Shown here one piece after another: positions 30,023-38,930 of a stretch of DNA of 64,000 nt. The position numbers and the translations under genes were made by a program. Within the stretch, counting starts at the first letter, position 1, and each line of letters starts with the position of its first letter. Under the pieces are notes generated by a model. That model did not search any database. It was not told the DNA's origin and saw nothing but the letters and a program-made list of their open reading frames with translations. The DNA comes from Nicoliella lavandulae (GTDB lineage: Bacteria; Bacillota; Bacilli; Lactobacillales; Lactobacillaceae), in the NCBI RefSeq assembly GCF_037546185.1, contig NZ_JAWMWH010000001.1, forward strand, positions 1 through 64,000, written 5' to 3'.

Positions 30023-30913
30023 TTACTTAGCAGTTACTTTGTTGTTAGCATCTTTTGAAACCTTCATGTTTGAGATACTAATGTAACCAAGTTTCTTAAC
30101 TAAGCCATCTTGAACTTTACTTGATTGAATGTACTTGATGAACTTTTCAGCTTCTTTACTTGGCTTAGCAGTAGTGTACATGTGTTCGTATGACCAAATC
30201 TTCCACTTATTAGTTTCAACGTTAGCATCAGTTGGCTTTACATTATCAATTGATAATGGTTGAAGCTTATCATTTAAGAATGAGAATGATAGGTAACTAA
30301 CTGCACCTGGTGTAGATTGAACAATCTTTTGAACAGTTCCGTTAGAATCTTGTTCTTGAGACTTAACAGCAGTTGCACCACCTAATACTGCTTGTTCGAA
30401 TGTAGCACGGGTACCACTACCCTTAGCACGGTTAACAACGGTAATCTTTTCATCCTTACCACCAACTTGTTTCCAGTTAGTAATCTTACCAGTAAAGATT
30501 TCCTTTAATTGTGCCATAGAAACGTTCTTAACCCCAGCTTGCTTGTTAACAACTGGCGCCATTCCAACAACGGCAACTTGGTGATCCTTTAATTCGTTCG
30601 CCTTAATTCCGGCTTGCTTTTCAGCAAAGATATCTGAATTACCAATTTGAACCGCTTTTTGTTGAACTTGGCTTAATCCAGTACCTGAACCTCCACCTTG
30701 AACGGTGATGCTAGCGCCTGAATTAGCACTTTGGTAGTCGGTTGCTGCTTGTTCTACTAATGGTTGTAAAGCAGTTGAACCAACTACAGTCACCTTAGTA
30801 CCTGAACTGGATGAACCAGTACCACTATTGGAACTGTTTCCACATCCTGCAAGTAACACACCAGATACACCTAAAATCGTAACAAATGATAACGCTTTTT
30901 TCATACTAAGCAT
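30023..30913 (-). CDS. pstS: phosphate-binding lipoprotein PstS
   Basis: Extracytoplasmic phosphate receptor of the Pst system. A lipoprotein signal peptide ends at LAGC (C24), followed by a Ser/Gly-rich linker. Phosphate-binding segments are VGSTALQPL and GGGSGTGLSQV, with the later NRAKGSGTRATFE. The ATG at 30913 has GGGAGG 8 nt upstream, while an internal ATG three codons later is too distant from it. It is the first gene of the operon, preceded by the phased PhoP-box array. Confidence 0.95.
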   Translation of the reverse strand: MLSMKKALSFVTILGVSGVLLAGCGNSSNSGTGSSSSGTKVTVVGSTALQPLVEQAATDYQSANSGASITVQGGGSGTGLSQVQQKAVQIGNSDIFAEKQAGIKANELKDHQVAVVGMAPVVNKQAGVKNVSMAQLKEIFTGKITNWKQVGGKDEKITVVNRAKGSGTRATFEQAVLGGATAVKSQEQDSNGTVQKIVQSTPGAVSYLSFSFLNDKLQPLSIDNVKPTDANVETNKWKIWSYEHMYTTAKPSKEAEKFIKYIQSSKVQDGLVKKLGYISISNMKVSKDANNKVTAK

Positions 30914-30956
30914 TAAAAGAGCCTCCCTGAAAGTCCTTTATTTATTTAACAACTAC

Positions 30957-30962
30957 ATTCTA
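30957..30962 (-). promoter_or_regulatory. -10 element of the pst promoter
   Basis: Minus-strand TAGAAT preceded by TGC, about 45 nt before the pstS start. There is no TTGACA-like box at the right distance. This is typical of PhoP-activated promoters, where the regulator replaces the -35 contact. Confidence 0.5.
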
Positions 30963-30971
30963 GCAATGCAA

Positions 30972-31010
30972 TGTAAATATAATATTTGTTTTTTGTAAAT
31001 TTTTTGTAAA
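30972..31010 (-). promoter_or_regulatory. phased PhoP-box array upstream of pstS
   Basis: Minus-strand hexamers TTTACA occur at 31005-31010, 30994-30999 and 30972-30977, with a degenerate CAAATA at 30983-30988. All are spaced exactly 11 bp apart. Direct TT(A/T/C)A(C/T)A repeats with about 5-nt spacers are the known PhoP box of Bacillus-type Pho regulons. Relative to the TAGAAT -10 box the array covers about -60 to -22, as in activated pst promoters. The likely binder is the response regulator encoded at the end of this operon. Confidence 0.75.
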
Positions 31011-31033
31011 TTTGCATTATATTTTGTTACAAA

Positions 31034-31106
31034 TGACCCCACCCGGACTCGAACCGGGATCAGCCGCTTAGGAGGCGGTCGCCCTATCCCGTTGTGCTAT
31101 GGGGCC
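31034..31106 (-). tRNA. tRNA-Arg (anticodon CCU)
   Basis: A 73-nt cloverleaf on the minus strand. The acceptor stem GGCCCCA pairs with UGGGGUC, the discriminator is A, and the anticodon loop CUCCUAA gives anticodon CCU, reading AGG codons. The T-arm is CCCGG-TTCGAGT-CCGGG. CCA is not encoded. It sits just upstream of the pst promoter. Confidence 0.93.
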
Positions 31107-31150
31107 ACAACACTCTAATTTTCTCATTTTTACAATCTAAAGTAAAGGTG

Positions 31151-32521
31151 TTATTTATCTGCATCCCGCCATTTTTTCCGCATTCCCTTATTCTTCAAAT
31201 GCTTCTTGTTACGATGCTTAATTTGCTTTTTAGTTAGCCGTTTAGCTGATTTAGGTTGGCTGGTCACCTTAGATTGATTCGAACGAACAGCTGCCTTGTG
31301 GGTAGCTGACGTTGGGGTAGCCACTTTTTCTGCCGCTGGTTCAACGGATTGTGATTGTTGCTTAACGGGGTGGGGCTTTGGATCATTATTAGTTGGCTTA
31401 ATGACTTCATCCACTAGCTTATTTTTATAGAAATAAGTTGGTTTCAAGTCGTACCCATTATCTAAAATCAATCGCTTTAAATCTCTAAAATCGTGATCAT
31501 TACCAAAATTAACAACTAATCCTGGTTCCCCCATCCGACCAGTCCGCCCTACTCGATGAACGTATTGATTGGATTCATTTGGTAAATCAAAATTAACAAC
31601 TGCTGGTAACTTAGCAATATCAAGTCCTCGAGCCGCCACATCAGTCGTTAATAATAACTTATAATGTCCCTTGCGAAATCCAGAAATTGCCTTTTGGCGT
31701 TGCATCTGATTCATGTTACTAGTTAATGTAGCAACACTATTAACATGGCTATGACGGAAGAAACTATATGCTTTATTTAAGTCTAATAATTGATCAAAAA
31801 ATACTAACGCCTTAAATCCATTAATGTGTAACAAACGATTTAACATTTGATTGCGTTTACCACAGGATACATTCAATAGCCGGTGCTTAACCTCACCAGC
31901 ACTTTGATCAATATCACGCACATCGATCAACGCCGGTGCATTAGTGAACCACTTATCTAGTGAATGTAAAATATCAGTATCTGTAGCAGAGAAAAACGTT
32001 AATTGAACATCAGATGGACCTTGATTAATAATATCTCTAACTGCCGTTAAAGTAGTGTCTTGTAATAAATCATCAGCTTCATCAATTACAACGGTCTGCA
32101 GACGGTGTAGCTTTAATTTATGATCTTCTAATAAATTCAAAACCCGCCCAGGAGTCCCAATAACAATTTCTGGTCGTTTTTTTAGTTTCTCAATCTGGCG
32201 TTTAACATTAGCACCACCCGTTAAGGCTAAGACCTTAGCGTCGTTTAACTTTGCCCAATCACGCATTACAGCGGTTGTTTGCATTGCTAATTCCTGGGAT
32301 GGTTCTAACACTAGTACTTGGGTTCCATCCCCCGGTACCAGCTTTTCAACAATTGGCATTGTAAATGCAACTGTTTTCCCTGAACCAGTTGGTGATAAAC
32401 CCAGTACTGATTGGCCATCCAAGATTGGTTGATACACTTGTTCTTGAATGGGAGTTAGATAATCGAACCCTAATTGATGAAAATGATCTGTAAATTGACT
32501 ATTCAATAGTTGTTCCTCCAT
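31151..32521 (-). CDS. DEAD-box RNA helicase (YfmL/CshB-like)
   Basis: A 456-residue ATP-dependent RNA helicase. Motifs in order are the Q-motif region LGFDYLTPIQEQ, Walker A SPTGSGKT (43-50), TPGRVLNL, DEAD (147-150), SAT and HRVGRTGRMG. The C-terminal ~90 residues are Lys/Arg and Gln rich, a likely RNA-binding tail. Its start overlaps the end of the upstream GH25-fold gene by 23 nt. A role in ribosome assembly is likely for this group but not shown here. Confidence 0.9.
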   Translation of the reverse strand: MEEQLLNSQFTDHFHQLGFDYLTPIQEQVYQPILDGQSVLGLSPTGSGKTVAFTMPIVEKLVPGDGTQVLVLEPSQELAMQTTAVMRDWAKLNDAKVLALTGGANVKRQIEKLKKRPEIVIGTPGRVLNLLEDHKLKLHRLQTVVIDEADDLLQDTTLTAVRDIINQGPSDVQLTFFSATDTDILHSLDKWFTNAPALIDVRDIDQSAGEVKHRLLNVSCGKRNQMLNRLLHINGFKALVFFDQLLDLNKAYSFFRHSHVNSVATLTSNMNQMQRQKAISGFRKGHYKLLLTTDVAARGLDIAKLPAVVNFDLPNESNQYVHRVGRTGRMGEPGLVVNFGNDHDFRDLKRLILDNGYDLKPTYFYKNKLVDEVIKPTNNDPKPHPVKQQSQSVEPAAEKVATPTSATHKAAVRSNQSKVTSQPKSAKRLTKKQIKHRNKKHLKNKGMRKKWRDADK

Positions 32522-33281
32522 TATTTAATAAGTTTGGGGATTCATATTTACTCCATTGATGATGATCACCAATAAATACCAGCTGAATAAAAGCCTGACT
32601 CTGCCCATCATTACTTAAGATTTGATTAGCATTATATGTCTTAAGGCCACTTTGATCGGCAGATAGATGATTGCTAATCGAGCAGAATAAAGTCTGCTGA
32701 TGCTTTAGTCGCACTTGCTGGTAAATTCCATGACTAGTCCAAATCAACACCCGCCGGTGGTAGGTATTTAGAATTAGTTTAACAAATTTATGAACCGACT
32801 TAACTTGCTCATGACTTAAGGCAACATCATTTGTATTGATTTGCACCGCAATTGGCAGGGTCCCAATTCGTTGTCTCACTTCACTCTTAAAGTTATCAAA
32901 TTGTTGAGTGGCACTACTATTGAAACTAAATGAATGATAGACTCCTACCTTCAAATTAGCCCCCTGTGATCGTTGGTAATTATCAGCAAAGTCATCATCA
33001 GTGTATAACGATCCTTGGCTAGCCCGAATGTAAACAAACTTCTGACCAATATTTGCTAAGGAGATAAAGTCAACGTAGCTATTTTGTTGACTAACAACTA
33101 CGCCGCGTTGATCGAAATTAACTAATTGACGATACTGGTAATTGCGGTACCAATTTAGCCCACTTAAGCCCAATAATATCATGATGATAATTATCAACCA
33201 TCTGAACACTTTTTGCTTACGTTGAACTCGTTGCGTTCGAGCTAAGCGGCTCATTTGATTAACTTGTGTTTTCTTCCCCAA
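32499..33281 (-). CDS. GH25-fold protein lacking catalytic residues
   Basis: A 260-residue membrane-anchored protein. It has a basic N-terminus, one membrane helix (~27-45), then a glycosyl hydrolase 25 (lysozyme) fold recognisable from KFVYIRASQGSLYTDDDF and GANLKVGVYHSFSF. The first-strand catalytic motif GIDVS is GVVVS (60-64) and the DxE motif is replaced by AVQIN (145-149), so both catalytic acids are missing. It probably binds rather than cuts peptidoglycan. The start codon is TTG. It overlaps the helicase gene downstream by 23 nt. Confidence 0.75.
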   Translation of the reverse strand: MGKKTQVNQMSRLARTQRVQRKQKVFRWLIIIIMILLGLSGLNWYRNYQYRQLVNFDQRGVVVSQQNSYVDFISLANIGQKFVYIRASQGSLYTDDDFADNYQRSQGANLKVGVYHSFSFNSSATQQFDNFKSEVRQRIGTLPIAVQINTNDVALSHEQVKSVHKFVKLILNTYHRRVLIWTSHGIYQQVRLKHQQTLFCSISNHLSADQSGLKTYNANQILSNDGQSQAFIQLVFIGDHHQWSKYESPNLLNNGGTTIE

Positions 33282-33359
33282 AACTCATCATTCCAATTTA
33301 ATTAATGTCTTAATTATACATTACAAATATCTGATAATCGAATTTAATCTAGCTATTGC

Positions 33360-33389
33360 TTGAAAGGTGTATAATTGATTTCATATAAT
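33360..33389 (+). promoter_or_regulatory. gntK promoter
   Basis: TTGAAA (33360-33365), 18 nt, TATAAT (33384-33389), about 65 nt upstream of the gntK start. A second TATAAT at 33369-33374 lies inside the spacer. No clear catabolite-response element is seen. Confidence 0.5.
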
Positions 33390-33452
33390 AGAGGCGTTAT
33401 TTAATTACGTTGATTGAAAATTATACTTAATATAAGAGATGAGGGAACTTAA

Positions 33453-35000
33453 ATGAACTATATAATTGGTGTTGATATTGGAACCACAAGTGCAAAGGTA
33501 ATTTTATACGATCAAAATGGTAAAATTGCTGCAATGCAAAATAACGGTTATCCAATCTATCAAGACACGCCTGATATGTCAGAAGAAGATCCAGATGAAA
33601 TCCTAGAAGCTACCATCAAAGGAATTCGTCGTCTAACTAAGACTGTTGATCAAACTAAAGATACGATCAAAGGCGTTTCGTTCTCCTGTGCCATGCATAG
33701 TTTGATTCTATTGGATGATGAATATAAGCCATTGACCCGCGCTATTACATGGGGTGATAACCGGGCATATAAATATGCCGAACGATTAAAGCATAGTAAA
33801 GATGCTAAGCGGTTATACGAAGTCACTGGGACGCCAATTCACCCAATGACTCCACTATCTAAAATTATTTGGCTAAGAAATGGCCATCCTGAAGTGTTCA
33901 ATAAAGCCGCATGGTTCATCGGGATTAAAGAATACATCATTCACCGCTTCTTTGGGACTTTAAAGGAAGACTATTCCATTGCCAATGCCACCGGACTATT
34001 TAATATTTATAACATGGATTGGGACGATGAAGCTTTAAAGATCGCTGGGATCACCCGTGATCAACTCCCTGAACTAGTTGATACTACCTATCAACTAAAG
34101 GGACTTAAACCACATACGGCTAAACTACTTGGTCTAAATCCTAGTACCCCATTCGTTATTGGTTCATCCGATGGTCCCCTTGCTAACTTAGGGGTGAATG
34201 CCATTCAAAAGGGCGTTGAAGCAGTTACCATTGGAACCTCTGGTGCGGTTCGAATCATGACTGATAAACCCAAGACCGATGCTAAGGGTCGAGTATTTTG
34301 TTACTACTTAACTAAAGGTATGTGGGTAATTGGTGGTCCTGTCAATAATGGTGGGAGTGTCTTCAAATGGGTTCGTGATCAATTATGTGCTCCAGAAAAA
34401 GTTACTGCTGAACAAATGGGCGTTAGTGCATATGAAATTTTAACTAAAATTGCATCCAAAATTCATGCAGGTGCCGACGGATTAATTTTCCACCCCTTCT
34501 TGGGTGGTGAACGGGCACCCATTTGGAATGCCAATGCTCGGGGATCATTCTTTGGACTAACCAGAATTCACACCCGTGCGCATATGATCAGAGCTGCATT
34601 AGAAGGAATTGTGTTTAATCTATACACCGTTTCATTAGCGTTAAAAGAAGTCGTGGGTGAACCTAAGTCCATTCAAGTAACGGGTGGATTTGCTCAATCT
34701 GCTATTTGTCGACAAATTATCGCTGATATCTTTGAACAAGAAGTGCATATCCCAGAAAGTGTTGAAGGAACAGCACTAGGTGCTGCTACCTTGGGAATGT
34801 ATAGTTTAGGGATGATTGATGACTTATCAAAGGTTAAAGATTTCGTTGGTGAAAGTTTTGCATTGGAACCTAACCATGAAAACTACGAAACTTACCGTGA
34901 ATTATTACCAATTTACATTCGATTAATGCGTGAATTTGAAACTGAATACAAAAATATTGCTGATTTTCAGCGAAAACATGACGTTGATTTAAGTAATTAA
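33453..35000 (+). CDS. gntK: gluconate kinase (FGGY family)
   Basis: Phosphorylates gluconate to 6-phosphogluconate, an intermediate of the phosphoketolase pathway. The 515-residue FGGY kinase has the ATP-binding N-terminus GVDIGTTSAKVILYD (5-19), the substrate region with CAMHSL and TWGDNRA, and C-terminal TGGFAQSAICRQIIADIF. FGGY substrate prediction from sequence is imperfect, and xylulose or other sugar acids are possible. There is no gluconate permease next door. GATGAGGGAAC precedes the ATG. Confidence 0.82.
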   Translation: MNYIIGVDIGTTSAKVILYDQNGKIAAMQNNGYPIYQDTPDMSEEDPDEILEATIKGIRRLTKTVDQTKDTIKGVSFSCAMHSLILLDDEYKPLTRAITWGDNRAYKYAERLKHSKDAKRLYEVTGTPIHPMTPLSKIIWLRNGHPEVFNKAAWFIGIKEYIIHRFFGTLKEDYSIANATGLFNIYNMDWDDEALKIAGITRDQLPELVDTTYQLKGLKPHTAKLLGLNPSTPFVIGSSDGPLANLGVNAIQKGVEAVTIGTSGAVRIMTDKPKTDAKGRVFCYYLTKGMWVIGGPVNNGGSVFKWVRDQLCAPEKVTAEQMGVSAYEILTKIASKIHAGADGLIFHPFLGGERAPIWNANARGSFFGLTRIHTRAHMIRAALEGIVFNLYTVSLALKEVVGEPKSIQVTGGFAQSAICRQIIADIFEQEVHIPESVEGTALGAATLGMYSLGMIDDLSKVKDFVGESFALEPNHENYETYRELLPIYIRLMREFETEYKNIADFQRKHDVDLSN

Positions 35001-35005
35001 CATCC

Positions 35006-35043
35006 AAAGCCCCCGTTCATTCATTACGAACGGAGGCTTTTTT
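35006..35043 (+). terminator. terminator after gntK
   Basis: AAGCCCCCGTTC / GAACGGAGGCTT hairpin followed by TTTTTT, 6 nt after the gntK stop. It separates gntK from the permease gene. Confidence 0.88.
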
Positions 35044-35107
35044 GAATAATGACTACTTATTAAAAAAGTGTTAAAATAATTGCATTACTTCGTTGGAGGA
35101 ATGTAAA

Positions 35108-36424
35108 GTGAAAAATAGTAATAAAAATGGTATTGGACCCTTCGCCGCGTTTGCGACAGTAATGGGTACCGTTATCGGTGGTGGAGTCTTCTTTAAGACC
35201 GCCAGCGTTGTGTCCAGTACATATTCGTTTGGACTAACCATTTTAGTTTGGATTGTATCTGGAATCTTAACCATCTGTGCCGGCTTAACCGTTTCAGAAT
35301 TAGCAGCGGCGCTCCCAGAAAGTGGTGGGCCCGTTAAGTTTTTGGAAATGGGATACGGTAAATTAACTGGTTTCCTGTTCGGTTGGGCACAATCATTAGT
35401 TTATACTCCTGGAAATATTGCTGGATTATGCCTAGTGTTCGGAGCTCAGTTTGTGAATCTTTTTCATATGTCCAGCAGTGCTAGTCTAATGATTGCCATT
35501 ATCTGTGGTTTGACCGTCCTAATCGTTAACTTATTAGGAAGCCAATTTGCCGGTCGGGTGCAATCAGTTGCATTGATCGTAAAATTAATTCCAATCTTGA
35601 TCATTGCAATCATTGGTTTATTCATCCCTGGTCAAGTGCACGTCCAATTATGGCCATTCACCCCAATCAATCACGCTAATCCATGGTCTGCATTTGGACA
35701 AGGGTTATTAGCTACCATGTTCGCTTATGATGGTTGGATTGGAATTAGTAACATTGCCGGTGAATTAAAGAATCCTAAAAAGGATTTACCAAAAGCAATT
35801 ATTATTGGACTTAGTTTAATTACCGTTATTTACACGCTAATTAACTTTGTTTTCTTGAAAAACATGCCCATCAATGAAATCGCTGGTAATCAAAATACAG
35901 CCGCCCAAGTCGCAACTGAATTATTCGGTGCTTACGGTGGTAAACTAGTTACAATTGGAATCCTAGTATCTGTATACGGAGCCATCAATGGATACCTATT
36001 TACTGGAATTCAAATTCCACGGGTCCTAGGGGCTGAAAACATGGTACCTTTCAGTCAACACTTTGCCAAAATTACTAAGAATGGTGCTCCATATGTAGCA
36101 GCGATTTTTCAATTTATCGTTGCGTTAATCATGATGTTCACCGGTAGTTTTGATATTTTAACTGATATGTCAATGTTTATTGTATGGTCCTTCTTCTGTC
36201 TTTTATTCGTAGAAGTCATTATGCTTAGAAAAAAGCGCCCCGATTTGAATCGGCCATACAAAGTACCTGGATACCCGGTAATTCCAATTATTGCGCTGAT
36301 TGGTGCGCTATTTGTATTAGTAATTACAATCTTTACTCAAACTGGATTAGTAATTGCGGGGGTAATTCTAACGTTAATTGGAATTCCTGTTTACTACTTA
36401 CATCAAAGAAACATTGCTAAATAA
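35108..36424 (+). CDS. APC family amino acid permease
   Basis: A 438-residue, twelve-helix amino acid/polyamine/organocation transporter. Helix 1 has the substrate-binding stretch GTVIGGGVFFKTASVV, and later FAYDGWIGISNIAGELKNPKKDLPKA is the family signature of helix 6 and its loop. The GTG at 35108 is chosen, with GGAGG 8 nt upstream. The TTG at 35093 lies within the ribosome binding site. Substrate is not assignable. The gene is monocistronic. Confidence 0.88.
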   Translation: MKNSNKNGIGPFAAFATVMGTVIGGGVFFKTASVVSSTYSFGLTILVWIVSGILTICAGLTVSELAAALPESGGPVKFLEMGYGKLTGFLFGWAQSLVYTPGNIAGLCLVFGAQFVNLFHMSSSASLMIAIICGLTVLIVNLLGSQFAGRVQSVALIVKLIPILIIAIIGLFIPGQVHVQLWPFTPINHANPWSAFGQGLLATMFAYDGWIGISNIAGELKNPKKDLPKAIIIGLSLITVIYTLINFVFLKNMPINEIAGNQNTAAQVATELFGAYGGKLVTIGILVSVYGAINGYLFTGIQIPRVLGAENMVPFSQHFAKITKNGAPYVAAIFQFIVALIMMFTGSFDILTDMSMFIVWSFFCLLFVEVIMLRKKRPDLNRPYKVPGYPVIPIIALIGALFVLVITIFTQTGLVIAGVILTLIGIPVYYLHQRNIAK

Positions 36425-36433
36425 AATATGTAA

Positions 36434-36469
36434 AATAAAAAAAGAAGCCGCTTAGGCTTCTTTTTTTTA
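36434..36469. terminator. bidirectional terminator between the permease gene and rlmD
   Basis: AAAAAAAGAAGCC / GGCTTCTTTTTTTT with a 5-nt loop. It serves the plus-strand permease and the minus-strand rlmD, which converge here. Confidence 0.9.
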
Positions 36470-36480
36470 TTGATTATTAA

Positions 36481-37842
36481 CTAGTCTTGTTCGAAAATGG
36501 TTACACTTTCAACATGCACTGTTTGTGGGAACTGATCAACTGGTTGAATTGGTCTACTAATGTGATAACCCTTTTCCATTAAACGTTTAGTATCACGAAC
36601 TAATGTTGATGGATTACATGACACATAAATTAACTTTTTAGGTTGCATTTCGACCGCACTATCAATGAATGATGACGCTAATCCCTTTCGAGGTGGATCA
36701 ACGATAATAGCATCGGGCTTTAAGCCTTGAGCTTGCCACTTGGCCATCTGGTCTTCAGCCTTATTTGCCACAAAGGACACGTTATTAATGTGATTCTTTT
36801 GGGCATTGATCTTGGCATCTTCAATTGCTTGGGGAATAATTTCCACGCCGTATACCTTTTTAACGTGTTGAGCAACGGCTAATGAAATCGTCCCGATTCC
36901 ACAATAAGCATCAATAACCGTATCATTTGCCCCTAAATCAGCATGATCAATCGCTAAAGAGTATAGCTTTTCAGTTTGGACTGGGTTGACTTGATAAAAA
37001 GAGTTCAAGGAAATGGCAAATTTAAGCCCTAATAAATCATCAGTGATGTATTGTTTTCCATAAAGCACATTATTCTTCTTACCTAATAAAACATTATTAT
37101 CTTTTAAATTAACGTTTTGGACAATGCTTTTAACTTCTGGCAATGCATCAACAATTGCATTTACAATTGGTTCAGCTAGTTGTAATTTCTTGGTTCTAGT
37201 AATTAAACCAATCATCATTTCATGACTGTAGTACCCACGTCGCACCATAATGTTACGGATAATTCCCGTATGATTACGTTCATCATATGGCGTTACCTTA
37301 TATTTACGTAAAATATCACGAACCACTAGAATGGCGTGATCGATTTCTGGTTGTTGAATGTAAAAATCTTCAATTGGTACTAAATCATGAGAATGATTCT
37401 TGTAAAAACCAGTCATTAACTCACCATTAATCGATTTAACTGGAATCAATGCTTTATTCCGATAATGGTCAGGATGTTCCATCCCCATTGTAGGTAAAAC
37501 ATCCACTTTAATTTTTTGTTTATCAAATAATTCTTCAATTTGATGTTGTTTAAATCTTAATTGCCCTTCATAACTCAAGTGTTGCAGTGGTGCAATCCCG
37601 GTTTGAAGGTAATCTTGATTTACATCTTCAACCCGGTCAGGACTCTTCGTCTTTAATTCAACTAATGAACCGAACGCAAAGTTCTTTTTAACATTATCAA
37701 TTTTAATAATTGCAGTTTCACCAGGGAGCGCATTATTTACGAACACTGAGAAATCATTAATTTTAGCAACCCCTAATCCTTGATACGTTAAATCAATAAT
37801 TTTAACGGTATAGGTATTGCCAACTTGTACTGGAGTTTTCAA
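36481..37842 (-). CDS. rlmD: 23S rRNA (uracil-C5) methyltransferase, RlmD/RlmCD type
   Basis: Methylates conserved uridines (U1939, and in Gram-positives also U747) of 23S rRNA. The 453-residue protein has an N-terminal TRAM RNA-binding domain (~5-60), SAM-binding DAYCGIGTISLAV, DPPRKGL and the catalytic cysteine C409 in YVSCNPSTLVRD. The N-terminal iron-sulfur cysteines of E. coli RlmD are absent. The start is TTG with AGGGG 7 nt upstream. It lies downstream of dagK behind its own terminator. Confidence 0.92.
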   Translation of the reverse strand: MKTPVQVGNTYTVKIIDLTYQGLGVAKINDFSVFVNNALPGETAIIKIDNVKKNFAFGSLVELKTKSPDRVEDVNQDYLQTGIAPLQHLSYEGQLRFKQHQIEELFDKQKIKVDVLPTMGMEHPDHYRNKALIPVKSINGELMTGFYKNHSHDLVPIEDFYIQQPEIDHAILVVRDILRKYKVTPYDERNHTGIIRNIMVRRGYYSHEMMIGLITRTKKLQLAEPIVNAIVDALPEVKSIVQNVNLKDNNVLLGKKNNVLYGKQYITDDLLGLKFAISLNSFYQVNPVQTEKLYSLAIDHADLGANDTVIDAYCGIGTISLAVAQHVKKVYGVEIIPQAIEDAKINAQKNHINNVSFVANKAEDQMAKWQAQGLKPDAIIVDPPRKGLASSFIDSAVEMQPKKLIYVSCNPSTLVRDTKRLMEKGYHISRPIQPVDQFPQTVHVESVTIFEQD

Positions 37843-37872
37843 ATTTAATCCCCTATTCTTTAATCACGAAAT

Positions 37873-37913
37873 AAAAAAATTTTGCTATATCTTTATCATA
37901 CAGCAAAATTTTT
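37873..37913 (-). terminator. terminator after dagK
   Basis: Minus-strand stem AAAATTTTGCTGTAT / ATATAGCAAAATTTTTTT with a T-run, 18 nt after the dagK stop. It separates the pcrA-to-dagK cluster from rlmD. Confidence 0.8.
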
Positions 37914-37930
37914 CATTTTTAAAACTAGTT

Positions 37931-38914
37931 TTAGTTTAATTTATCAACATTTTGAACAAACTTTTGCTCAGATTCAACGGTATTAGTATCACTAACCGCA
38001 TTATCCGGTAATTTTGCCAAGTCTACAACTGTGTCTAAATGTTGTTTTAGGTTAGTAAACACCATTGGTGCGTCTCCCCCATATTCACCATCTAAGTTAA
38101 TTTGCATTGGATTATTAACGGGTTTTGCAGTCAACTTAGTGGTCTTTTTATAAATGATTCGTGGATCATCAATATGCCGACCACCACTAATTACCTTAGC
38201 TAATAACTGAGCAATTTGCACTAAATTACTAGCTTTAACAATAATCAACGTAAATTGACCATCATCTAATGATGCGTCAGGAACGATTCTTTCTAACCCA
38301 CCGATTGAATTAGTCATTGCTAACAAGAACATGGATGCTTTGCCCTTATAATGACCACCATCATACTTTAAATCCATTTGAATTGGCCGAATTCGTGGCA
38401 ACATTTCAGCTCCTTTAACTAAGTAAGCTAAATAGCCAAAAGCCGTTTTTAAATTTGACGGAACATCATAAGTCAACTCGGTCAATAAGCCACCACCAGC
38501 AATGTTAATAAAATAACTATCACCAGCTTGACCAACATCTATTTTCAAAGATTGGTGTTTCAAAATGACCTTAGCCGCATCGACTGGATCTTCCCTAGGG
38601 ATATGCAGTGCGCGTGCAAAGTCATTGGTTGTCCCGGCCGGAATGATTGCTAATTTAGGTCGACGTGGTAGTGGAGCTAATCCATCTACTACTTCATTGA
38701 GCGTGCCATCACCACCTGCAGCAACCACTAATTCGAACCCATCTTTCGCTACTCGAGTCGCCTCATTCTTGGCAGAATTTGGTTCCGGAGTAGTTGCAAA
38801 AACACTAGTTTCATAACCAGCTTCTTCATAGACACTTAAAATGTCAATCATCTTTTGCTTAAGGGCTTCACGTCCGGCAGTCGGGTTATAAATTATTCGT
38901 GCCCGCTTTCGCAT
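37931..38914 (-). CDS. dagK: diacylglycerol kinase (DgkB/DagK family)
   Basis: Cytosolic lipid kinase that returns diacylglycerol, the by-product of LTA synthesis, to phosphatidic acid. The 327-residue protein has the nucleotide-binding signature GGDGTLNE (67-74) and the DAGK catalytic pattern IYNPTAG near the N-terminus. It follows gatB by 16 nt. Its product links functionally with the LTA operon at 5.5-10.9 kb, although the two loci are far apart. Confidence 0.93.
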   Translation of the reverse strand: MRKRARIIYNPTAGREALKQKMIDILSVYEEAGYETSVFATTPEPNSAKNEATRVAKDGFELVVAAGGDGTLNEVVDGLAPLPRRPKLAIIPAGTTNDFARALHIPREDPVDAAKVILKHQSLKIDVGQAGDSYFINIAGGGLLTELTYDVPSNLKTAFGYLAYLVKGAEMLPRIRPIQMDLKYDGGHYKGKASMFLLAMTNSIGGLERIVPDASLDDGQFTLIIVKASNLVQIAQLLAKVISGGRHIDDPRIIYKKTTKLTAKPVNNPMQINLDGEYGGDAPMVFTNLKQHLDTVVDLAKLPDNAVSDTNTVESEQKFVQNVDKLN

Positions 38915-38930
38915 TACTTACACAACTTTC

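Noticed and set aside
31017..31022. TATAAT on the minus strand upstream of the PhoP boxes as the pst -10 box
   Set aside because: It lies upstream of the hexamer array and has no -35 box at 16-18 nt, where the tRNA-Arg 3' end is found instead. The TAGAAT downstream fits the array geometry better.
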